Positions 45,568-55,800 of a stretch of DNA of 64,000 nucleotides are shown in pieces. Positions within the stretch are counted from its first letter, which is position 1; each line of letters opens with the position of its first letter. The position numbers and the translations under genes were made by a program. The stretch is from positions 78,400,373 through 78,464,372 of the forward strand of contig JAMXBB010000010.1 of the NCBI GenBank assembly GCA_024138015.1, in the 5' to 3' direction. Source of the DNA: Lumnitzera littorea (lineage: Eukaryota > Streptophyta > Magnoliopsida > Myrtales > Combretaceae). The notes under the pieces were generated by a model that did not search any database, had not been told where the DNA came from, and saw only the letters and a program-made list of their open reading frames with translations.

Positions 45568-45927
45568 GGAAAGTAATGGTGGGAGGCAACAGATGAATCA
45601 ATGCTCGACGGTAGTGGTTAACCGTCGCAGAAAATGTGAATAGAAAATGAGCAAATGATCTTCATTTTCAGAAAACGAAATCATTTCTCTCATTAATCAT
45701 TCATACTTTCTGTGGGATTATCCACTAACTAGCATTAGCAGTGGACTAATGTTATCGCCTTCCACCAACAATTAATACTAAAAAAACACTAGGTTTCGCA
45801 AACTCTTAAGATCATTAAGATTATATTCACGCGCTGCAAAGTTTTGATTCCCAACAAATATCGAAACGTGTCCCACGGAACAAAGACACCCCAAGTTTAT
45901 GCTATGTAAGGTGGAGTTGCTGCAGTA

Positions 45928-46889
45928 CTAAACAGATGCAACTGAATCCGGCGAAAGAGGAGGCGGGATGTTCCTCAAGAGCCCTACATCTTCAGACCTG
46001 AGATCCATTACCTCTGGCTTCTTTCTTCTAACTTTCTCATTCCCAAATCCTCTCAATGAATCCATTACTTCTTCCATGACCTCCACTTTCTCTTCACTAA
46101 TTTCCTCATTCCCTATCCCTTTAAGAATCTCCAGGACTTCTTCCATGGTAGGTCTCATGTCCCTTTCCTCTTGCAAGCATCTAAAAGCCAATTCCGCCAC
46201 CTTAGTCGTCATCCTCCTCACAGCATAATCTGTCTCGAACCCAAGTGCTGGATCAACAAGTTCATGTAAAGCGTGATTTGTTATCCTATTGATAGCCATG
46301 TTAGCTAAATTTATATCATGCCTATGCCTGCTTGTGTCAACAGCTGGTTTTGATGATATAAGCTCACATAATACCACGCCAAAGCTGTAAACATCGCTTT
46401 TATCCGTCAGCTTATAGCACTGGTAGTATTCAGGATCGACATAGCCAGGTGTACCCTGTGGAGCAGTAGATACATGTGTGACCTCTGAAGGGAACAATCT
46501 GGATAGACCGAAATCAGCCACTTTCACACAGAAATTGTGATCTAGGAGTATGTTATTAGACTTAACATCGCGGTGTATAATATCTGAGCGGTGAAGGTAA
46601 GCCAAGGCTTCTGCAGTTTCTGTGGCAATCTTGAGACGGAACCGCCAAGGGAGTAGATTGGAAGATGCTTGCTTCCCAAAGAGATGATCAGCTACAGTTC
46701 CATTTGAAATGTATTCATAGACCAAGAGAAGTTCCCTGCTTTGTGTTGAGGTGTATCCGTATAATTTCACAAGGTTCTGGTGTAGCAAGCGTGTCAGGAT
46801 TTCGATTTCATTAACAAATTGGTCGACCCGTTTTAAATTGTTCTGATAAAGCCGCTTGACTGCAACAACACGCCCATCGCGGAGCACAC
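45928..46889 (-). CDS. LRK10L-like: exon 4: kinase domain (main part) and C-tail
   Basis: Acceptor TCTTTTTTGGCAG directly before GTGTGCTCC at 46889. It completes the Gly codon begun in exon 3, giving the uninterrupted GTVYHG-VLRDGR kinase loop, and ends at the stop at 45928-45930. Contains catalytic Lys, HRD and DFG. Reading upstream into the intron (to 46905) would add a false Met start. Confidence 0.93.
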
Positions 46890-49800
46890 CTGCCAAAAAA
46901 GACATGTAACATTCTTAAACAGAAACGAAAGGCATTTAGGGAGAGCTTGCTTTACCAGTTCCATTCTGTTTTTGGTAGTGTTTTTAAACTGTGCGCTTGC
47001 TCAAATTGAACATTTATAAGATGGAGGGGCAGGATTAGATAGACAGATACAAGTTAGAATCATTAGTTGTTTAAAAATGCACAGCTATTGGTTTTTTAGG
47101 GGGTGATGTTGAATCACTTACCATGATAAACAGTTCCGAATCCTCCATCTCCAAGTTCTTTGGCAGGATCGAAACTATTCGTTGCTTCTTCCAGTTCATG
47201 GTAAGTGAACAATTTTACTCCCAAATAGGTATTACCTCCCTTTTCAAGATCAGAGATCAAGGAGCCACAAGAAGGGGTGCTTCTAGATTGGCCTGTTGAA
47301 GAAATGAGAAGTCGTTTGCTTGAAGGAGTGCTAGGAAGGTCCTTGGTATTGGCTTGGGAAGTATTTCTCCTTCGTTTGACAAAAGCAAAAATGAACAATC
47401 CCAATAAAATCACTAAGATGCCAGCTCCTCCAATGCCTAAGCCTGCAAAATACTGTCTGTAAAATTCTTGATGCAAAGCCATCAAGATACTAAACAGCTT
47501 CTAGTAGGTATCTTACCTATGCCCAGAGAGGCAGAATTCTTCTTTGCTGCATTAGATATACGAGTCACGATCAGTCACTCAACAGATATACCGGGGTTGA
47601 ACATGTAAAATAAGGATGATGATGCAACGAGCATCAAGCTTCATTTCATAAAGCTGAATAGAAGTATTAGAGCAACTTGCTTGTCTACAATTATCCAAGC
47701 TATCAAGGTACTTTGAAGTAATAAACCAAAGGACGCAATCAAGACATCTGACTAATGAAGCCAATGTGACTCAGAGAAAAAGTCTACTAGGCGGCATTAG
47801 AGGAATCGCCAGAACTATGACACTCAAAGCAGATTAATGAAATTTCGAGCATCATACTTTGTGTGGAAGTTTCATCAGATTACTCCTAGGCTTAAACCTC
47901 AAAGAGTGGGATGCAAGTTAGTTTCCAAGTTCGAATAAAAGTTTCATTATGTTTCATGAATGGTTAATACACTTTTATTGGCATTATTCCAAGGTAGCTA
48001 AATATGCAAACAGCTTAACAAAGGGGAATTTAATAAACCAAGGGTGGCTAGATCCTTAAAAAGAGAAGATAATGTATTATGACAAGGTAAGAACTTTGGT
48101 TCTATGTTTCATTGTTTTATGATGATGCTGGGATTTTCTTTCTTCAAGCTTACCATGAAGTTATTATATCTGTTTACGCTGTTCTTCAGAATATGATTGT
48201 TGTCTGGATATATAAAATCACATCTTCAATTGAAAGAAAAAAATGTGATACTCGAACTTCAAGTATTTTTACATTTCAATAATCAACTCTGCGCACACAC
48301 ATTTGACTTCTCAAATTATTTTTAAAACAAGCATATCACTGCATTCATCAAAATTTATTGTAAACATTGTCTTTGTATTCTTGTGTTCGTGAGTCAACAT
48401 GGTTGGACTTGTTATAAACGACTAGGCTGAGAGTGCCAAGCTAAAATACATGTAGGGCTCAAATGCATATATATACAGAATTCTAATATGGAAAAAAGAA
48501 AAATCATATCATAATTCGAAAACCTCTTCCATAATTATCACATTAAAATTTTTAGCATTCAGCCTCAGGAGGTACTTTAAATTGTAAATGACGACTGAGA
48601 TTTTGTTAATGAAACCAGCAGCATTAATCCTTCTAGTAGCTTTCCTTTATTGTCTTAATGTTACTTTCTTCTTGATGGGAACTCCTGATTGAATTTTCCT
48701 ACTAGAAAGTCTTCCATTGAAAATTATGCATCCAACTAATTAAGGTAATCTAATCTTCTTGCAATTGCAACAGAAGTCGCATGTTTGTGTAGAAAAGTAT
48801 AATAATTTTATGTATTTATTTTTTATTTTTTCTATAGAGTTATCTTGATAGTACATAAAGATTAATTTGTAGGGATCTTTTATTTTATCCTTTCTTGATC
48901 TTCTTGTTTTTTTTTTTTGTTTGTTTAGTTAGAAGATTTGTATTTATCCTTCTAGGCCACTAAATGTGTATATATCTTGGTTTTATCAATAATAGATTGT
49001 GAGTTTTTTGTCCTACTCTTTCCACATAGTATTAGAGCCATTCCTATTAAGATAGATTAAATCACTAGAGATGGGTGATGATATTTCAGGAGGAATCAAA
49101 ACCCTTGATTTGAGGGTTAGATTCGGCCCCTTTCATGAGGGTGGACAAACTAGCCACACAAATGTGAATCCTAATTTGTCAAAACTAGCCATATCATCAG
49201 GTTGAAAACTCTCTCCAAATCACACAACACTGGTTGAATGGTAGTAACTTTTGTGAATGGTACCAATCTGTCCAGTTAGTCATTCGTGGTAGAGGAAAAT
49301 TTAGGTACCCAATAGGAGCTAGTCAAGCACTAGATCACAATACCTTGTAGTTTAGTATGTGGGAAGCAAAGAATGCCATGGTAATGGCATGGCTTGTAAA
49401 TTCAATGGAACCTAAGATTGGGAGGCTCTATTTGTTCTATAACACAACTAAAGAAATGTACTCCGACATGAAAAACACTTCACAATACTTTGAGCTTCAA
49501 TAAAAATTACGACTAACAACTCAAGGTAATATGACAGTTATAGAGTATTATAATACTCTTATGGAATTATGGCAAGAACTTTATTTATTTTATAATACTG
49601 ATTTGACTTGTACTAAAGATGGTATGAAGTTTTCAAAAATGCAAGAAAAGGATAGAGCGTTTGATTTCTTGTAAGGCTTGAATACTGAATCGGATGAAGT
49701 GAAGGGAAGATTATTGGGACAGAAACCATTCCCAAGCTTGAAGGAAGTCTTTATAGAAGTTAGAAGAGAAGAAACTCGAAGACGAGTAATGGTGACAACC

Positions 49801-52800
49801 TACTCATCCCAATTGGATCAAGCTCTCCTAAACTCTACATTAACTGTTAAGAAGGAAACCATATGAGACAAGTAGTGGTGTGATTTCTGTAAGTGACCTT
49901 ATCATGTACGTGAGACATGTTGGAAGTTAAATGGCAGGTCAACCAAACCAAGGAAACAAAAGATAGCTCTTAGACTTGTATAGGTGGCTAAGGCAACTAA
50001 TAATGAAGAACATGAATCTGGTATGACCTTAACTCCGAATTAGGTGAACATTCTTAAGAAACTGCTTGATAATACTCAAGTTATGAGTGAAAAGGAGGGA
50101 GTTGATGGATTAATGCCATTTGCTACAACAATACAGAAAGGTATATACTTGCTTTCTATTTAGAATATTTTAAGTAATAATTAGACAATTGACACTGGTG
50201 TAATAGACCATATGTGTAATTCATTGTCCTATTTTATGGAATTCCAACCTTATGTGCACAGTATTCAAGTGGCTAATCGGGAGAGTATTTACTCTAAAGG
50301 GAAAGGAGTAGTTAAAATTAGAAGCTTGTATTTGTATGAGACTCTTTTTATCCTCAATTTGAAATACAACTTATTATTAGTCAGCAAACTTGCTAAAGAT
50401 ATGGCATGTAAAGTGATCTTTACTCCTTTCTATTGTGTTTTTCATGACCAATCTTCAGGGACGACGATTGGTAATGCTGAGGTGGTGAATGGGTTATATT
50501 ATCTAGAAGGTTAAGTCAAGTCTAAGTCTTTAGTTTCTACTAAGAATAATTTTGAAATAATGTTATTGCATCAACGCCTCAGTCATCTAAACTTTGTCTA
50601 TATGTCTTACTTGTATCCAAAGTTATTCTTGAATAAAGATGTTTCTGATTTCAAATGTGAACATTATATACTAGCTAAGTTTGCTAAGAAATCTTACTCT
50701 ACTCACTCTTACAAGCCTTCCGAACCATTTTATCTTGTTCATAGTGACATTTAGGGATCGTCAAGGGTCACTGCCTTATCTAGATATAAGTAGTTCATAA
50801 TCTTTATCGATGATCGCTCTAGAGTTTGTTGGGTCTATTTGTTGAAAGAAAAATCAAAAGCATATATTGCATTCCAAAGATTCCATCGATTGATATCCAA
50901 TGTTTTCCAAGACTAAATACAAATTCTTCATTCTGATAATGGGAAGGAATACTTTTCTAGAGAATTTGAGAGCTATTTAAGTAAACATGGCATTATTCAC
51001 CAAAGCTCTTATGCTTATACTCCACAACAGAACGGAGCATCGGAAAGGAAAAATAGACATTTACTTGAAACAGCTCGCTCCTTAATGATAGCTAACTTAG
51101 TTCCACATTGCTATTGGGGAGAGGCTATTTTGACCTCAGCTTATCTTATTAATAGAATGCCTTCCAAAACACTTAATTATCAAACTCCTATAAGTATCTT
51201 TCTCAAGTATTTCTTGAATACACGAGTGTTCAATTCCTTACTATAGACACCTTATTTTTGCCATTTTTTAGTTATTTGATTTTTCATTAATTGAGCTACC
51301 TTAATAAATAAATAGAAAAAAATAAAAAAAAAGAAACGAAAATTAAAATAAAAATGAAAGAAAAGAAGTCGAGTCGTAGCGAGTCTAGTTGAGTCATATC
51401 AAGTTAAGTTAAATCAAGTCGGATTGTTTACAGTCGAGTTGGATCGTTTACAGTCAAATTGGATAACGGTATGTGATTAATTTAATAAATCATTAAGTCA
51501 TGAACGAATTGAGCTTTGTTAAAATGATTTTGGCTCAGTCTGATCTAAAATAAAATTTTATTTAATTTATATTGAGTCAGAATAGACTTAGGTTTATTAG
51601 ATGAATTGCCAGACTAAATCAAATTGGATCGGATCGAGCCGCGCTGTGAAAAATAGAAAGCTCGAATTGAGTAGGGTTTCTAGAAAATAGGTTAAATCTT
51701 CGAAGGATCGCAATCGTATCTTTTGTATCTTGAATACAAAAGATATAATTGTAAATTTATAAATAACACGACGTTACATGACATTAAGGAAGGATTTTTT
51801 TATTATTTTTCCCGCAACATAATTCCCTAAATCACAAACTCCATAATTCACAAACACAATCGCCTGAACATTTAATGTGATTTCACCTAGCTGTCCTTAC
51901 TTCAACGTAAAGTCGAAATCCAACCAATCTAATCTCCATGTAAGTCCTTAATCCTTGCTGCAAAGTCCAATTCTAAGTCATAACCAACACTTTAATCCAC
52001 ATCCTCACTGGACACAAACACACACCAAAGTCTTAACTGGACAAATAGTAGTGATAACAGTCCAACAATTCACACGCTATCCCGATCTAAAGAGCAACAC
52101 ATCTAGCATGTGACTAGCAAGTCAAAGCTCCTAGACAGCTTCCTTAATCGCTTGACCACTCTCGCCCTTGCAACGCCAACATCCTCCCCTAATTCATACT
52201 CAATAAAACTGAAATTACTACACTGCATACGCTCCCCGAAGTAGCTGATACGTCCTTTGATCGTAAGCCAAACACTTGTTGATGCTCTACCAATTGAAAT
52301 CGCCTGATGCATAACCTCGCACATACAAACAATCATACGCTTCACTAAGTAACACACTAATACGTCCTTGCCACGTCTTCAATCCAACACAACACGCATA
52401 GCTGCAATCCGAAATCACCCTACCGCATAACAGCACATCTACACGTTGTACACAAACGTATGACACATGCTCCAACTCACACGTTGTATACAAACACATG
52501 ACCATAATAACCAACACGCCTTCGATTATGCTTGTGATTAGTAGAGATAGCAACCGTCACACCCTCGATCACGCCAGTAATAAGTGCAAACAGCAACCAA
52601 TACACCTTCGATCATGCCCGTAACCATCTAAAAATAGTGTTTATCTACCCTCTAATCACGCGTGGCTCGACTCACAAGTAAAAATTTTTATTTTGTTATT
52701 TATTTTATTTTAATTTAATTATTTTTACTAATTAATTTTTTGTTTTAGTGCAATTTTTTTTTATTATTTTCATATTGTTTGGTTGATTTTCAAATAATTC

Positions 52801-55800
52801 CAATGTTTAATAAAATTTAGTTAAATTGCATTTTTAGTAAAATCTTTTTTTTTTTAAATAAATGCATCGAGATTTGTACCTAATGATTAAGATTTGGAAA
52901 AGATACGTATGAAATACGTATCTAGATTGTATCTTCAATATATCTTACAATTAGGATTTTAAAAAGATACCTTTTGACATGTAGCGGTTTTAAAAATAAA
53001 AAGACTTAATCGAGTTTTTTTCATAAAGATTTAGTTAGTTAGGGTTTTCTTTAAATTCGTGAAAATTAGATTTCTTAGGTTTTTTTTTTTTAAATAATAA
53101 ATTGATAAATAAATGTAAACCTAGCACGGTTTTCAAAATAAAAATAACCTACCCACTAAATATTTTATAAAAAGAGAACTAGGGTTGGTTTGATCTTGAC
53201 TAGCGAATACGTAGGTATCTTTGGGGCAACTGTATAAAAAGAAAACAAACATTTTCCCTTTTTCTTAGAAAATTCGTAATAAAAAAATAATATAAAATTC
53301 ACTTTAGTTATCTTTTGTACATTTAGGAATAATTTTAGTATTTTTGAAAAATTATAAAAATAAAAACCTATCAATTTTTTAAATTTTTATATGGTAACTT
53401 AGTCATAATAAGTTAGCCCTCAAACTCGGTCTCTTCTGGTTATTTATTTTAAAAATCGTTTTTTGGAAAATACGTAAATTAGTGGTCAAATTAAGGTTTT
53501 CCCATCCGAAAACCCTAATTTTAGTTTTTATTAATTAAACTGGTTAGTGATTTCAATTTTTAAATTTTTTTAAAAAGTATTTCCTTAATTTAATATCGAG
53601 TAATTTATATTAAGTGGGTTGTGCTTAATATAGGTTAAATTAAAAAAACTGAAATAGGGCTTGATACTTATCACCAAAAATCTTTGGATGCATTGTATAT
53701 GTTTCAAATCATGTTATTAACAAACAGAAACTAGAAGGAAAAGCCCTTAAATGTGTTTTTATTGGGTACTCTCCATTTCAAAAGGGGTATAAATGCTATC
53801 ATCCACCATCAAAAAGAGTTTTGGTCATTATTGATGTGGTATTTTTTGAACAAAGTCCTTATTCCAGTTAGTCAAGTCAGCAGCAAAGTACGGATCTTGA
53901 AAAAAATGTGTTTGCCTTTAGTTCTTAATTAGTATGGTCTAACCCTAAGTTCAAGTGGAGTCAAATCTGTTGACTAACATAACCTAGAAGTTAGTCATGA
54001 AACTTGTGACAATGAGTCTCAAAAGGACCATAAAACTCTACTTGAATTGCATGTCTACTCCAGGAGGCCTAAATATCCTCAAAATATGCAATTGTCTAAC
54101 CTAGAAGAGAGGTCCAAGTTGAATATAGAGGTTGATAGTGGTTTGCTACAAGTTGATAGTGATTTAGTGCAATCTAATGACTATGAAGCACAAGAAATAC
54201 ATGATGTTGCTCCCTTTCAACCTAATTAGAATGTAGTTGACATCCAGCATATAAACTAGGAGCTGGACATTCCTATAGCTCTAAGAAAAGGGAAGAGAAA
54301 TTGTCTTAAGTATCCAATGTCTGATTATGTATCTTATGCTAATGTGTCTCCTAATTTTAAGGTGTTTTTAACATGCATTAATAAGGAGAGATTACCTAAG
54401 AATATTGGTGAAGCTCTATGACATGAGAAGGGGAAGGATGTTGTCATGGAAGAAATGTAAGCTTTGCAAAAAAAATAATACTTGGGAAGTTTGTGACTTA
54501 CCATTGGGTGAGAGAGTAGTAAGGAGCAAATGGGTATTTAGTATTAAACATAGATCTAATGGAAGCATAGAGAGGTACAAAGCTCACTTGGTGGCATAAG
54601 GCTACACTCAAACTTATGGATTAGATTATGAGGAAACTTTTGCACCAGTGGCAAAGTTAAACTCTACTAGAGTTATACTATCCTTGGCTGCTAATCTTGA
54701 TTGGCCTCTTCATCAATTAAATGTTAAAAATGCATTATTGAACGGGGACTTAGAAGAGATATATATAAGGCTTCCACTTGGGTTTGAATCAGAAGAGGCT
54801 AAAGGAAAAGTATGTAAGCTGAACAAATCTTTATATGGATTAAAACAATCACTAAGAACTTGGTTCAAAAAGTTCAATGAAACACTATTAGGATTTGGAT
54901 ATCACTAGAGTTAGGTTGAACATACTCTTTTTGTGAAATTTGGTACTAATGGGAAGAAATCTATCTTAATTGTATATGTAGAAGACATAATTATCATAGG
55001 TGATGAGGCTATTGAAATTGCAGACTTAAAGAAGAGGATTAGAGAAAAGTTTGAGACCAAAGAGTTAGGGGAATTAAGATACTTCATAGGTATGGAAGTT
55101 GCCCAGATAAAGAAAGGAATTTTTATTTGTAAAAGGAAACTTGATTGTAAACTGAAAGATACTTTATTACCACCAAATTGGAAAAACTGATCACAGGAAA
55201 ATGGTGTTTCAATCGATAAGGAGTGATGTTAAAGGCTTGTTGGATTGTTGATTTATCTCTCATTGTTAAGACCAGATTTGGCATTTGCTATAAGTATGGT
55301 TAGTCAATTTATGCACTCGCCAACTAAGCATCATGCAAAGGCTATAAACCATACACTTAGATATCTTAAGGGAACTTCTGGGAAAGGAGTGTTTATTAAG
55401 AAAAGCGATTGTTGAGATTTGGCTATGTATGCGGATTCTGATTAGGTTGGTGATCGGCTTGACTCCAAGTCTAAAACTAGATATTGTATTAAGGTATGGG
55501 GCAACTTAGTAACATGGAGAAGCAAGAAACAACCTATTGTGACTAAGAGTAGTGTAGAAGCTGAATTTTGAGCCATTACACAAGGAATCTGATGAATTAT
55601 TTGGTTACAAAGGCTACTTATAGATTTGAAGGTAAGCTGGAGGTTTACTACATTATATTGTGACAAGCAATTGACAATTAATGTAAAGAATCCCATCTAA
55701 CATGAAAGGATGAAACATGTGTGAATTGACAGAAACTTTATAAAGTCTGAAATTGAAGATGACCAAGTCAAGAGGCAAATGTGATGACCAAGTCTTTGGC

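Noticed and set aside
45968..46228. 86-codon plus-strand frame
   Set aside because: Antisense of the kinase C-terminal exon; Ser/Pro richness is the complement of the coding bias.
46890..46905. Kinase exon 4 starting at MSFLAG
   Set aside because: These residues are intron; the acceptor TTTTTTGGCAG before GTGTGC gives an uninterrupted kinase loop joined to exon 3.
47443..47485. Exon 3 starting at MMALHQEF
   Set aside because: The extension crosses the acceptor TTTTGCAG; the phase with the 30-nt exon and the start of the transmembrane helix support 47442.
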